Shown: piece by piece, positions 45,577 to 56,013 of the stretch
Numbering within the stretch: position 1 is the stretch's first letter
Layout of the letters: each line of letters opens with the position of its first letter
Assembly: GCA_012845835.1 (NCBI GenBank)
Contig: JABAKD010000028.1
Coordinates: forward strand, 9,241,632 to 9,305,631
Direction: 5' to 3'
From: Undaria pinnatifida
Lineage: Eukaryota; Sar; Phaeophyceae; Laminariales; Alariaceae
DNA length: 64,000 nucleotides
The notes under the pieces: model-generated
Database searches by the model: none
What the model was told of the DNA's origin: nothing
Seen by the model: the letters and a program-made list of their open reading frames with translations, nothing else
Translations under genes and position numbers: made by a program

Positions 45577-47846
45577 CTGCAGGAGTCCGGCAGTATTCAG
45601 GCGATTACACAGAAGGGGCATTAGTCGATACGTCAGGGCTTCAACGTTGCTGTTCGTCGCCTTTTCGGACGTTTCGGGTCGGCCCATGTGTAGCTGTATC
45701 ACGGACGCCCCGATCGACGGTAACGGGATTCAACGGTGGGTTTGTAGTTGAACGCTCCTTATCGATGAGCATCTGCCAGACGATGCAGCACATGTAGGAT
45801 TACAAAGACATGTAGTCTACATCCAAGTGAAAATGAACGCAACCCCGGCAACGTTACGGCAGAGCGTGGTTTTGGCACACGGTCTATAGAATGGCGAGGG
45901 CGATGTCCATTTTGGTTCTAGGACGGGGCCATCTTTGTCGCAACCGTGAGCGTACGCAGCGCAAACGGGCCAGTGACCACTTTTCAACTATCCCTTCTGG
46001 GCTTCCCATGAAACACGGGTCGCGTGATGTATCGGTCGCGTGTCATGCTGGAATTCCCCACGGTTTCAAAATGTACGTTGTGCAAGCGCCTTCGTAAGCG
46101 GGAGCGTTTCCGCTTGGCGCGACAGTCGAGCGTGCTAGTGAACGATACTTTGTAGTATTGCAGTGAGCAGATGCATACGTTATACTGCTATTGTAGCGTG
46201 TCGATAATGTGTATCGACCTACGGCGGTGGGATCGAGGTCGTGCTCTGTTTTCTAAGTGTTGTTTGTTTTGTTTTTTATGATAAGCTCGCACCGACAGTC
46301 GAGACGATTGGCAGTGAGATTCCAAGGCCGCGAATGAATAGAGATCGATCGGAAAACTGATCTTCTGCTTCACGTGTAGTTCGTATGTACTCGTATTATC
46401 TGTGCGGGCGCACTGGCGTAGCTCTGATGTTTTGGTTGACAATCACGTGCATGTGCAACGTACAGCAGTAACAGCCTGTTTGATTTTCGTTTTCAAAATG
46501 CTTTCGTCATGCGCCCCGCGTAGAATGCGCCTCGCCATCACACGAAAATATTCGATACACAACGGGGGATTTTCCTCGTTCCATGTACGGTAAACCTCGA
46601 GCTGAGAATACGACCGGTGCCATGCTATCGTGTTGGGGAGTACGACGGTGGACACGATTTAGTGTGAGCGAACGCAAGGAGATGTCCAAGGGTACTATAT
46701 TAATACTTCGTAGTTACCTACAACAAACACGTTACTTGAAATATTTACAACAGAAGCCCGCCATACCACGTGTTTTTGTTCATACAGTGCGTTTTGTAGT
46801 GCGTCCCGTGCCCCCCCCCCGCCCGATCATATCCCTTGAAGGGGTTTCAGCTAAACTGAAGGTCTTATGCGGGCCCACCTGTTGTCAAAACAGCGTTTGA
46901 AACGGAAGCATCCGAACCAAGAAAACAATGAACGAAAACCAAGCGCATCAATGATTGAAGTTTCAAGCAACAGCAGGACTGCTGTAGAGAGAATTGGTTC
47001 CGACAGTGTGGTCTGATCGTGATTCGCCAAATTGTTGAAGAGCAGTGCTACAAAAAAACGTGCCGTTGCACCGTACGATCGTATCCTTAGATACGACACA
47101 CGAGTTCCACTTACGGCGAATTGTTTCAGGTACATTGTGGGTACAAGGGCATTATTTAGAGCGAGGTATATAAGAAAGCACGGCTGGTGGCGAACATCTT
47201 GCATGTAGAGTCAAGCAGAGTAGAATCCGCCAATAGCGGGCAGCAACCTTGTCCATGCAGCCTGCGCCTGACGCAAAAAAACAACACCATGAAGACCGGC
47301 GAAGGCATCAAGGCTTGGCCATCTAACTTGGTGCACCAGTGTACGTATCCATCCACGCCACTGCTGGCCGCAATCTCTCCTTGAGGAAGGATCCGGACCA
47401 GACAGTCAATCATGTTCCTGTAACATGTTTTTAATTTCCTTGATTTGCCCGTGCTTACAGTGCTCGTAGTTATCCCCGACCCGGCAATTGATCGTTTTCC
47501 CTGACACTAAGCTGTGAAAGTTTCCCTGTGTAGCGTGGTGTTCGCATTGTTTCCGCAGCTGGTCATATAGCGTCAGACTGAGCAGATTCGGGTACCCGTA
47601 CTTAGATATTCGAAGTATAGTCTATACGTATCAAAAGAAGACGAAGGGCAACGAACAGTACCCACACCCATTGATTTGCATAAGGCAGAGAGATAATCAG
47701 CTGCTCGGGACTTGCACAGTAGCATCAAGGATCAGCTGCTCGGGACTTGCACAGTAGCATCAAGGCACCGGACATACCATGGTAGATACAATTAAGTTTT
47801 GCTCTCACGGAAAGCCAGAGGCTCAGTGTGCGTAATTAACATTTAC
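45577..47846. other. No gene recognised; putative intron or intergenic, with 35-bp tandem duplication
   Basis: If the signal-peptide exon joins the exon at 45576, this is a 2.27-kb intron. ORFs here are short and unsupported. ATCAGCTGCTCGGGACTTGC and following bases are duplicated in tandem at 47696-47765 (two identical 35-bp units). Confidence 0.4.
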
Positions 47847-48098
47847 CGAATATCCCGTTTACGATAGGGCGCTGTTCAAGTCGTGGCAGGCTTCGTCATT
47901 GTACGTTGTTATCTCGGAATACTGAGCGCTGACTGTGCCCGCCAGAAGCGCCCCTAGCAACAGAAAACCAGGCGGCATCCGCGAAATGCGGTTGATGTTG
48001 CTCGGCCTGCACTGCATGCTGACGCTATAACCGTACCCTGGTACGTTGTGAGACATTCCACGACTAAGCGTGCGTCCCTCGCCGTTGTGCGATAACAT
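47847..48098 (-). pseudogene. Signal-peptide exon, cluster 2 (frameshifted)
   Basis: The counterpart of 36057-36270. Signal peptide MPPGFLLLGALLAGTVSA, then QYSEITTYNDEACHDLN. A one-base deletion near 47870 relative to the cluster 1 copy moves translation into a stop (TAA) just before the donor. The donor itself (GTAAAT, GT at 47845-47846) is kept. The conserved start is MQCRPSN. Likely inactive, in line with the decay of the second-family exon at 45203. Confidence 0.55.
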
Positions 48099-48395
48099 GT
48101 AAACATCCGGGAATCACTCCGTTTGTGTTACGAGGTGCGTACAAGGTACCTAATAAAATGAGGGGAAACGCGTAGGGATGGAAGAGTAACCGGCAATAAC
48201 AATGAAACGCAACTAACTGCGTCGCCATTCGTCTCAATGTTGTTGTTCGTTTGTATAGTCTAGTCTAATCATGCTTCTTCGGAGTACGAATACGAGGTAT
48301 TACAACAGCTCGTTGCACATTTCTGTTTGCGACCACGTCCTACCTCGTCCGTGATCATATAAGAAAAATAGGTTTCGAGACGGGCTATGATCGTT

Positions 48396-48749
48396 TTAGA
48401 CGGTTATTCCTACGCAGGCATGCCGCGTAATTTCATTATCGGCACGTGGTGCCTTAAAAAATCCCGACTTTGCGGTCCCCGGGGCTTGCCCTGCTACCGC
48501 ACGACGGCAGGGCACGCTCGCACACCGACTATAGTCGTGGGGAGTTTTCCGACATTCAAATGATAGCGCCAGCACGCAATGCCAGCCATCAAGTACCACG
48601 AAGCGCATTTTGCTAATGCCGTCGGGTTTTCTTCTGACAGCAGCGATGCTAATGGACGCGGTCAGCACTGAACCGACTCGCGCGACCGTGAGCTCGGTGG
48701 TATCAGCTCCGAGGACTTCCCCTCGCAGGCTCAGAGTGCGTTTGTCCAC
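48396..48749 (-). CDS. Hypothetical ORF, 117 residues
   Basis: An isolated ORF of mixed composition (MDKRTLSLRGEVLGADTTEL at the start; CHVLAL-type hydrophobic and Cys-containing segments later). It lies between the signal-peptide exon and the copia element. No recognised family, no signal peptide, no relative elsewhere in the window. Could be a fragment of an older element or chance. Confidence 0.2.
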   Translation of the reverse strand: MDKRTLSLRGEVLGADTTELTVARVGSVLTASISIAAVRRKPDGISKMRFVVLDGWHCVLALSFECRKTPHDYSRCASVPCRRAVAGQAPGTAKSGFFKAPRADNEITRHACVGITV

Positions 48750-48844
48750 AATGCAATAGTTCGTCCGTTATCACGCGGGGAAGTGACATGCCATCGGTCA
48801 TGGACCTTCCCGCTTGTATCTCAAAATCTCAAGAGCCCATAAGA

Positions 48845-49376
48845 TGTTCGTGATAGCGGCATGTATGTATCAACTGTACTGCGGTGAAACTCTGATTGGT
48901 TGGTTTGAATAGCAGAACTGTTGATTGTATGTTGTTGTACCAGAATACTCTTCTTGTGGTGCTACGGTACTTCGGTAGATTGTACATGTGCACGAGTTAT
49001 ACATCGGACCGTAGTGGTGTGTACGGTACGTTGGTATGTCGGTACGTTGGACATATTGACGAGTAGGAACATTCCTGTAGTGTTGCTAACACGATATAGC
49101 TTTCTCAACGAACAGCCTAGCAATAAGTTACAGTTACATACGTTGTGTCACGGAGGTAAGCTACTGGGATCGTCTCGTGGTATCACCCATGAGCAGTCCC
49201 ACGGGTATGTACGAGTAGGCACTATGCGAGGAGGTTTAGGTATTCGACTACGAGCGGATGTTACTGGGCTGTGGAGAGTTGGCCCACATGACCCACTCCA
49301 CTTTCTGACCTGTCTCTCCAGACATTGGTCTCTCTAATATAATACCTTTTCCCCAGAAGCCACTGATTTACCAACA
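48845..49376 (+). repeat. 5' LTR of the copia element
   Basis: 532 bp, TGTTCGTGATAGCGG to ATTTACCAACA. It should contain the element's promoter. A diverged inverted solo copy is at 59920-60586. Confidence 0.9.
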
Positions 49377-49464
49377 CGCTATAGCGCTATCGGTCGACTG
49401 CTGTACGTCCCGCTGGACTGTGTTCGACGAGACTGTGAGGGCGGCTTGATCAACCGGCCTCGTC

Positions 49465-50106
49465 ATGGCTGAACAGGAGGGAGGTGACCCTGCGGCAAAC
49501 CAACAGGGTGACCCGCAGGGCTTTGGTGAGAGAATGGATTCCTTAGAGTCTCGAGTGTCTCATATGCTGGATATGTTTTCTAACCAGCAGCAGATGCTCC
49601 AGACAGTTGTTGAGACACACCAGAGGGAGAATGTGGAGTCCTCTAGTTCGCGTGCTGCGCCGCGAGGCATCGAACTAGAGTCTGGTGTGCACCAATCGGG
49701 TGCCGCCGGTAGGACCGCGGGGAGTACGGGAGGCGATACCCTAGGCTTTGGCGTGTCCGACATGAGGGTTGGGAGTAGGGGTGTTGTAGACCCGGGCTTG
49801 AACCCGCGTGTTTCTGATGAGAATCGTTCCTCTGTTCCTGCAGTAAACTTTGGTTCGGTTGACGGGACTGTTGGTGGGGCTTTAGCTAGCCAGTCCTCTG
49901 TTCCGCCCACTACCTCAGCAAGTGAGTGGTGGGGAAAAGTCGCTAGTGGGAACACACTGATCCCAGCGGCTGACAGTAGTTCGGGGGAGAGCTTGGGTGG
50001 GGTCTTTTCAAGAAAGTTCCCAAGGCTCCTGAATTTATCGGTACTGATGTATCGTATCCTTCATGGTCGCAGAATTTTCTGCTCAAAGCTCGTCACTACA
50101 ATCTGA
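49465..50106 (+). pseudogene. gag: copia gag, N-terminal part, frameshifted
   Basis: The ORF starts 88 bases after the 5' LTR with MAEQEGGDPAANQQ. The first 180 residues are Gln/Ser/Gly-rich with a possible coiled coil (ERMDSLESRVSHMLDMFSNQ). Near 50000-50010 the reading frame that continues into the gag core moves from the first to the third frame, so the last 30 residues of this ORF are out of frame. Gag would form the virus-like particle. The change could be a one-base indel or, less likely, a programmed shift; no slippery site or stem was identified. Confidence 0.6.
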
Positions 50107-50159
50107 GCGAGCCGTTCACCTGTGATATCGACATTAAAATCGCCGACGTTAATTTTGAC

Positions 50160-52280
50160 TTGACCCCTTGGGTAGAGAAGGGATACAGCGTTGGTGTACT
50201 GCGTCAGCATGAGATTGCTTGGTGGTTTCTGTTCGACTGCTTGAAGAAAGACAGCCACAAAAACATGGCAAGGCAAGCTGGTTCCCCGTATAAGGCTTTT
50301 CGCGCGCTCAAGGATCACTTTCTACCGTTGAGTCAGAGTCAAATTCGAGTGCAGGAAGAAAAACTGAAGTCTCTGCGCATGCGTCCCCACGAGAATCCCA
50401 CAACTTTCTTTTCATCCATCAGAGAGACGCTTGGTGTGTTGACCATGCTTGAAGTAACGAAGGATGATCGTGAAGTGTGCAATCTTATGCTGGAAGGACT
50501 GTCCCCCGAGTACAAGACTTTACGTGAGACTCTTGTGGTGTTCTGTTCGAATGACCCCTCTTTCATCGAGACCAAAGTGCGTGAGCGGTACCTAGACTTG
50601 CAAGCACAGGGTGGTTCTACGAAGCAGAATAGTGTTGCTCTGCTGTCTAGGCCTGCGAAGAAGAAGAGTAACTTCAAGAAGCACAACAAGCAGAAGTCTA
50701 ACTCTGAGTCTGATTCCTCGAAGAAGTCTTTTCAGGGGAGGTGTTACAAGTGTGGTGAGGTGGGTCACATGAAGCTCAACTGCAAGGCTCGCACCATCCC
50801 TCATCCTTCCCAGACTGGAAAGCCCGAGGCCGACGAGAATGAGAGCGGTGAGCAGTGTGCTATTCCTGATTCGGATCTGGTGTGCAGAAATGGTAGTTAC
50901 CGCATGAGTGATGACTGCCAAAAGGTGTTGCTTACAGCATGTCGTAAGGAAGTGGTCTTGAAGGCGTGTGATGATTTGAGTAGGATGTGGTATGATGTCT
51001 CTGGTCTGAAGTGTCTGATGACGTCCCGTGATGATCTGATTATGTGCGCCGTCAGTAATGATATGCTCCTGAAAGCTGTCAACAAGGCTAGATATGTCGA
51101 GGATTGGTATGCTGACACAGGCACTTCATATCGCATGACTGCTTCCCTGTCTTGCATGAGAGACTTGAAGCCTTGCCACAGAAGTGTGAATGGAATTGGT
51201 GGCGTGTCTTGTGAAGTAGCTTACTCCGGAACGCTAGACTTGGTATTTGTGACTGCTGACAGTGAGTTCTCCGTGGAATTGAAGAACGTATTGTACTCTC
51301 CCAACTTGGGGTATAATCTCTTTTCTCCGAGTGCAGAGTTTGATGGTGAGTCATGGAATGGTCTTGGTGGTCCTAATGGTGTTATGACTGCATTCAATGG
51401 ACAAGTAACTTTTCAGAACTTCGATGGCATGCTGATTGCGTCTGCGTATCGCCTAGGAGAAGCCTCTGTTGGTACGGTGTTGGCTGCTCTCACTCCCGCC
51501 AACCCCAAGCATGAAACTACGATGGATATCAACGATTTCCACAATATTTATGCACATTCGCACGAGGGTCTGCTTCGCGCTACTGCAAAGCGATTAGATA
51601 CCAAGTTGGTTGGTGACATGCATGCTTGTTCAGGGTGTTCGATGTCGAAGGCTATTCGGAAAGGAATCGTTCGGGAAACTAGAACTCGATCGGATAAAAA
51701 GTTGGGCAGAGTTTTTGTTGACCTGGGAGGAAGGAAGGACATTGCGTTCGTAGGGGGAAAACATTACCCCATGATTGTGAAGGATGATTTCACGAGACGT
51801 GCATGGCTGTATTTCCTGAAATATAAATCAGACGCTGGCAGTGCTTTCCGGAGTTTTCTTGCGAGTGTGCGTGCTGATGGTGTCCCGTCATTGGTTGAGA
51901 TTGTTAGGTCTGACAATGGTGGGGAGTTTTTCGGGGGGGAGTTTGCATCTGTGTGCAACGAGCTTTTGATCAAACAAGAGTTCACACCGGCTTATAGTCC
52001 GCAATATAATGGTGTTGCAGAGCGTGGGCTGGGATTGATAGAGGAGGCCACGATGGCAGCTCGTATTCAAGCTAAAGTTCTTTTTGGGCATGTACAGTTA
52101 CCTAAGACTGATAAACTCTGGGCTGAGGCTATGCACTGGGCTTGCGAAGCGATGAACCACACTGCGTGTTCTGCTAACCCTGAATCAAAATCGCCGTATG
52201 AAATGTGGTATCGTGAACCTCGTCCCGCTAGACCGTATCTGTTTTTGAAGCCCGCATACTGTAGGTGGCAGCGACCGTGA
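50160..52280 (+). CDS. pol: copia gag core, protease and integrase (ends at in-frame TGA)
   Basis: A 706-residue ORF starting inside the gag core; the same frame is open from about 50010. A gag zinc knuckle CYKCGEVGHMKLNC lies at 195-208. The aspartic protease site is DTGTS at 319-323. The integrase zinc site begins HNIYAHSH at 461 and is followed by CSGC. The integrase catalytic triad is Asp521 (VDLGG), Asp585 (SDNGGEF) and Glu621 (NGVAERG), with 35 residues between the last two as in DD35E enzymes. The ORF ends at TGA 52278-52280 in the GKLLPKG-type region that normally continues without break. The downstream ORF is in the same frame, so only a single stop separates them. Confidence 0.85.
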   Translation: MTPWVEKGYSVGVLRQHEIAWWFLFDCLKKDSHKNMARQAGSPYKAFRALKDHFLPLSQSQIRVQEEKLKSLRMRPHENPTTFFSSIRETLGVLTMLEVTKDDREVCNLMLEGLSPEYKTLRETLVVFCSNDPSFIETKVRERYLDLQAQGGSTKQNSVALLSRPAKKKSNFKKHNKQKSNSESDSSKKSFQGRCYKCGEVGHMKLNCKARTIPHPSQTGKPEADENESGEQCAIPDSDLVCRNGSYRMSDDCQKVLLTACRKEVVLKACDDLSRMWYDVSGLKCLMTSRDDLIMCAVSNDMLLKAVNKARYVEDWYADTGTSYRMTASLSCMRDLKPCHRSVNGIGGVSCEVAYSGTLDLVFVTADSEFSVELKNVLYSPNLGYNLFSPSAEFDGESWNGLGGPNGVMTAFNGQVTFQNFDGMLIASAYRLGEASVGTVLAALTPANPKHETTMDINDFHNIYAHSHEGLLRATAKRLDTKLVGDMHACSGCSMSKAIRKGIVRETRTRSDKKLGRVFVDLGGRKDIAFVGGKHYPMIVKDDFTRRAWLYFLKYKSDAGSAFRSFLASVRADGVPSLVEIVRSDNGGEFFGGEFASVCNELLIKQEFTPAYSPQYNGVAERGLGLIEEATMAARIQAKVLFGHVQLPKTDKLWAEAMHWACEAMNHTACSANPESKSPYEMWYREPRPARPYLFLKPAYCRWQRP

Positions 52281-54650
52281 AAGCTGCTGCCGAAGGGTGA
52301 GAGTTGTTTCTATGTCGGTCCTTCGAGAGACCACCCGCGTGATTGTCATAGAGTACTTACGAGGGCTGGTACTATTCAAGAAACGAGGGATGTGACGTGG
52401 GAGGTGCTGCCGTCACAGCTCCCTCCGCTGCAACCTTCTTTGCCGATAGAGGTAGCAGAGGAGGGAGGGGAGGATAGTGACGACGATGTTGAAACCGAGA
52501 TATGGCCGCTTGTGGGAAGAGGAGTCGCTCACACACTTTTGAAACGTGATGCCGTGCCCTCTGGTGCGGGAGTCGAGGAGGTTGAGAGTGTTGGCGCAGG
52601 TAGTATAGGCCCGTCCTTTTCTGTTCCATCTTCCCCTGCTGAACCGTCTGCCCCCGTGAACATTTCTTCTGGTAGTGTAGCTCCTTCTGTGTCTTCGCCT
52701 GTGAATGACGGGGAGAGCCAGGGAGGGCAGGAATCAGGAGAGGTAGAGATGGGGGATCTGGGAGGGGATGATGAGGTAGAGTCGATGGGGCAGGGAGGGC
52801 ATGATGATGAAGAGTCGATTGGGTCGGGAGGACTGGTAGAGGCGGAGGCATCCCCTCCAGCCGCTCGTCGTCCGCGGCATGTGGCCGAGCTTGCTGACTT
52901 TAATACTTCCGCGCGTGAAAATGATGAAGTGAGAGAAGGTAGGACTCGCGCGCAAACTCGTGCAGTTAACCAGCAGAGTGTACCCGACCTCATGGCCACC
53001 CTAGGACCCATCTTCGCGACAGAGGTCGTGTACTCATTGTTGTCGGAGCAGAGAGCAGGTGATGAGACGGAATTGCCGAAAGAACTGGTTCAGGATGTAG
53101 AATCGGAGCCTGGTAGTTATCAGGAAGCCCAGCGTTCGAAGTACGGTAAGATTTGGGAAGGAGCCAGGTCTGCCGAAATTGAAGGCTTGATAAGAGCAGG
53201 AACGTTCACGTTGGCAGTAAAAGTCCCGATAGGCTGTAATGTGATTGATGCTAGATGGGTTTTCAAGTGGAAAGCAGACGAAACAGGAAAGATAGTGAAG
53301 GCCAAGGCTAGGCTTGTAGCGAAGGGCTTCAAGCAGAAGTATGGTGTGGATTATCTTGAGACATTCTCGCCTACCGCAAATGCTGCATCTTTACGATTGC
53401 TGATAGTTTTGGCGTGTTTGTACAATTTGGAATTACTCCACTGGGATATTGAGCAAGCATTTGTTCAGTCGGAATTGGATCACGAGGTGTTCATGAAGTT
53501 GCCTCCTGGCTGCGGGTCGATGTCAGGAAAGGGTGTCCGTTTGGACAAGAGTTTGTACGGATTGAAGCAGGCTTCTAGGACATTTTACAAGAGGCTGGTG
53601 CCGGAACTGAAGAGGATTGGTTTTGAGCAGTCAATGTCTGACCCCTGTGTCCTGCGTTTCATGATGGGAGACGAGGTATTGGGGATGGTCGCGATCCACG
53701 TGGATGACATTCTGTATGCAGGAAGTAAGAGCCTTGCCAAGGTGGTTGTGGCAGCACTAGGTGACTCTCTTCCTACGAAGGACTTGGGGGAGGTCAAGTT
53801 CTTTCTAGGTTGTGAATATATTCGCGACCGTGAGGCTGGTACGATTGAGATTTCTCAGGAAAGTTATATCAGGAGTGTTCTCGAGAGATTCAATATATGT
53901 CGCACCAGCTCGATCCCTGCTTCCCTTGCCAATGATAACAGGTCCGTGATGGAGGATGAGGGGGCAGGAGATGTGCCGTTCCGAGAGGTGGTGGGGACCC
54001 TGATGTGGATTGCCAGCCAGACAAGGCCCGACATCGCGAATGCTGTGCGGGCGGTGGCGAGGCACTCTCACGAACCAAAGAGGAGCCACTGGAAGGCAGC
54101 TCAGAAGATTCTCAATTGTGTTCTGGAAACGGCGCATCTGACTTTGAAGTTCAAGCATGATAGTTCGGTAGACGCAGGCACGTTGGTGTATGTAGATGCT
54201 GACTTTGCAAGTAGGGCCACTGACCGTAGATCAGTTTCGGGTGCGATGGTTTTCGTGGCGGCGATGCTTGTAGTTTGGATTTCTAGGACGCAGAAATGCG
54301 TTTCGCAGTCAACTTCAGAAGCAGAGTATCTTGCGATGGGAGATGGTGTAAAGGAGGCTCTGTTTGTAAACGGAATGCTTCAGTTCCTGAGGCCTAGTGC
54401 GAAGCCTCGTAAGATAGATGTCCTTGAAGACAACGAGGGGGCGATTGCGCTCGCAGAGAACCCGCTGAGCTCGATTAGGAGTAAGCACATCGATGTGAGG
54501 CACCACTTTCTTAGGAATCTGACCGAGGAGGGTGTGATCGAAGTCACCCACGTCCCCAGCGAGAAACAACACGCGGACATCCTCACGAAGGCGTTGCCGA
54601 GAGATCTTTTTGAAGTTCACCGCGACTTTGCACTTGGTATCAAGAAGTAA
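52281..54650 (+). CDS. pol: copia reverse transcriptase and RNase H
   Basis: Same frame as the preceding ORF; first Met at 52392 gives 752 residues. An acidic, Ser/Pro-rich linker (about 1-230) precedes the reverse transcriptase, which starts near residue 283 (VIDARWVFKWK). It shows LETFSPTA, DIEQAFVQ, KLPPG, SLYGLKQASR and the active-site HVDD near 436 in place of the usual YVDD. RNase H follows from about 600 with DADFA, SQSTSEAEY, EDNEGAI and HIDVRHHF. The C-terminus HADILTKALPRDLF is typical of copia pol. Apart from the upstream TGA the domain is intact. The Tyr-to-His change at the active site is seen in other copia-type RTs only occasionally, as far as I recall. Confidence 0.9.
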   Translation, partial: KLLPKGESCFYVGPSRDHPRDCHRVLTRAGTIQETRDVTWEVLPSQLPPLQPSLPIEVAEEGGEDSDDDVETEIWPLVGRGVAHTLLKRDAVPSGAGVEEVESVGAGSIGPSFSVPSSPAEPSAPVNISSGSVAPSVSSPVNDGESQGGQESGEVEMGDLGGDDEVESMGQGGHDDEESIGSGGLVEAEASPPAARRPRHVAELADFNTSARENDEVREGRTRAQTRAVNQQSVPDLMATLGPIFATEVVYSLLSEQRAGDETELPKELVQDVESEPGSYQEAQRSKYGKIWEGARSAEIEGLIRAGTFTLAVKVPIGCNVIDARWVFKWKADETGKIVKAKARLVAKGFKQKYGVDYLETFSPTANAASLRLLIVLACLYNLELLHWDIEQAFVQSELDHEVFMKLPPGCGSMSGKGVRLDKSLYGLKQASRTFYKRLVPELKRIGFEQSMSDPCVLRFMMGDEVLGMVAIHVDDILYAGSKSLAKVVVAALGDSLPTKDLGEVKFFLGCEYIRDREAGTIEISQESYIRSVLERFNICRTSSIPASLANDNRSVMEDEGAGDVPFREVVGTLMWIASQTRPDIANAVRAVARHSHEPKRSHWKAAQKILNCVLETAHLTLKFKHDSSVDAGTLVYVDADFASRATDRRSVSGAMVFVAAMLVVWISRTQKCVSQSTSEAEYLAMGDGVKEALFVNGMLQFLRPSAKPRKIDVLEDNEGAIALAENPLSSIRSKHIDVRHHFLRNLTEEGVIEVTHVPSEKQHADILTKALPRDLFEVHRDFALGIKK

Positions 54651-54725
54651 AAGTCTGAGTCGTTTTGTTTTTGTTTTTGTTTGATATGTATTTGGTCTGG
54701 TAGATACAACAGCCCCTAGGGAGGG

Positions 54726-55255
54726 TGTTCGTGATAGCGGCATGTATGTATCAACTGTACTGCGGTGAAACTCTGATTGATTGGTTTGAATAGCAGAACT
54801 GTTGATTGTATGTTGTTGTACCAGAATACTCTTCTTGTGGTGCTACGGTACTTCGGTAGATTGTACATGTGCACGAGTTATACATCGGACCGTAGTGGTG
54901 TGTACGGTACGTTGGTATGTCGGTACGTTGGACATATTGACGAGTAGGAACATTCCTGTAGTGTTGCTAACACGATATAGCTTGTCTCAACGAACAGCCT
55001 AGCAATAAGTTACAGTTACATACGTTGTGTCACGGAGGTAAGCTACTGGGATCGTCTCGTGGTATCACTCACGAGCAGTCCCACGAGTATGTACGAGTAG
55101 GCACTATGCGAGGAGGTTTAGGTATTCGACTACGAGCGGTTGTTACTGGGCTGTGGAGAGTTGGCCCACATGACTCACTCCACTTTCTGACCTGTCTCTC
55201 CAGACATTGGTCTCTCTAATAATACCTTTCTCCAGAAACCACTGATTTACCAACA
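54726..55255 (+). repeat. 3' LTR of the copia element
   Basis: 530 bp, same ends as the 5' LTR. Preceded by a polypurine tract at about 54717-54725. Downstream flank CACCG does not match the upstream flank. Confidence 0.9.
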
Positions 55256-55619
55256 CACCGCCCCAGTTGTGGGCTTGCTGCCGGAGGCGGCTCAGCTAGG
55301 CTGCTTGCCGGGGCCGGAGATTGCACTTATAACTTATAACTAGCTCGCTCGTCGGGTCGCTCGTCGGGTCGACCCGGTGGTCTAGCAGTACGGGCATGCC
55401 CATGCATGTGGGTTGCGGTTTCTTTCTTTTTTTTTTGCGCGCACACCACATGACATAATCATCAGCTGCAAACAACGCCGGCAAAAAACCCAGAGAACAC
55501 GACATATTGGAAAAATACGAGGGATCAAGGATCAACCAACCGACCGAGGTATACATGCTTTGACCCGTGGTTTTCGACTTCGACCCGTGAGAAATGTCAC
55601 GGATCAAGTCGATCTGACC

Positions 55620-55925
55620 CGCATGAAACCCGCATCTCGCGGGTCGCCCAAATTGTGGCAGATCGAGTCGGGTCGGGTCAGGAGGATTTCGAAACCTCGC
55701 GGGTCGGGTCGGGTCGGATCAGGAGGTTTTCAAAACCTAGCGGGTCGGGTCGGGTCGGGTCAGGAGGTTTTCAAAACCTCGCGGGTCGGGTCGGGTCGGG
55801 TCAGGAGGTTTTCAAAATCTCGCTGGTCGGGTCAGGTCGGGTCAAGACGTCTCCAAATTCTCACGGGTCGGGTCGGATCAGCTGACCCGACCCGACCCGA
55901 CGCGACCCGCGAGATTCGACCCGAC
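55620..55925 (+). repeat. GGGTC-rich minisatellite, about 41-bp units
   Basis: Five to six tandem units combining GGGTCGGGTCGGGTC with AGGAGGTTTTCAAAACCTCG; the array ends with an inverted CGACCCGACCC run near 55880-55910. It creates an Arg/Gly/Ser-rich ORF (55413-55931) that I do not accept as a gene. Confidence 0.85.
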
Positions 55926-56013
55926 GCGTGAAAAGCCCTGGACAAAATCATTGCTTCATGGAGTTCGATACAACATTGCCGAGTTTCATAAGTGGAAAAA
56001 ATCAAGCCTGTTT

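Larger units (their letters stand above)
48845..55255 (+). mobile_element. Ty1/copia LTR retrotransposon, nearly complete
   Basis: Two long terminal repeats (48845-49376 and 54726-55255), each starting TGTT and ending AACA, differ by roughly ten substitutions and a few small indels by eye, so the insertion is fairly young. The 3' LTR is directly preceded by a purine tract (AGGGAGGG). Between them lie gag and pol in copia order: protease, integrase, reverse transcriptase, RNase H. The coding region carries one frameshift in gag and one in-frame TGA, so this copy is not autonomous as it stands. The flanking pentamers differ (TAAGA before, CACCG after), so there is no target duplication. A tRNA primer site was not recognised downstream of the 5' LTR. 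Confidence 0.92.

Noticed and set aside
41452..52280. Reassignment of TGA as a sense codon (Trp), suggested by TGA at a Trp position in E and F and inside copia pol
   Set aside because: Paralogues A, B, G and H use TGG at that position, TGA ends other ORFs here, and TGA-bearing copies also carry frameshifts; decay explains the data better.
55413..55931. 172-residue Arg/Gly/Ser repeat ORF
   Set aside because: Entirely explained by the 41-bp GGGTC minisatellite; the unit is not obviously kept in frame by selection.
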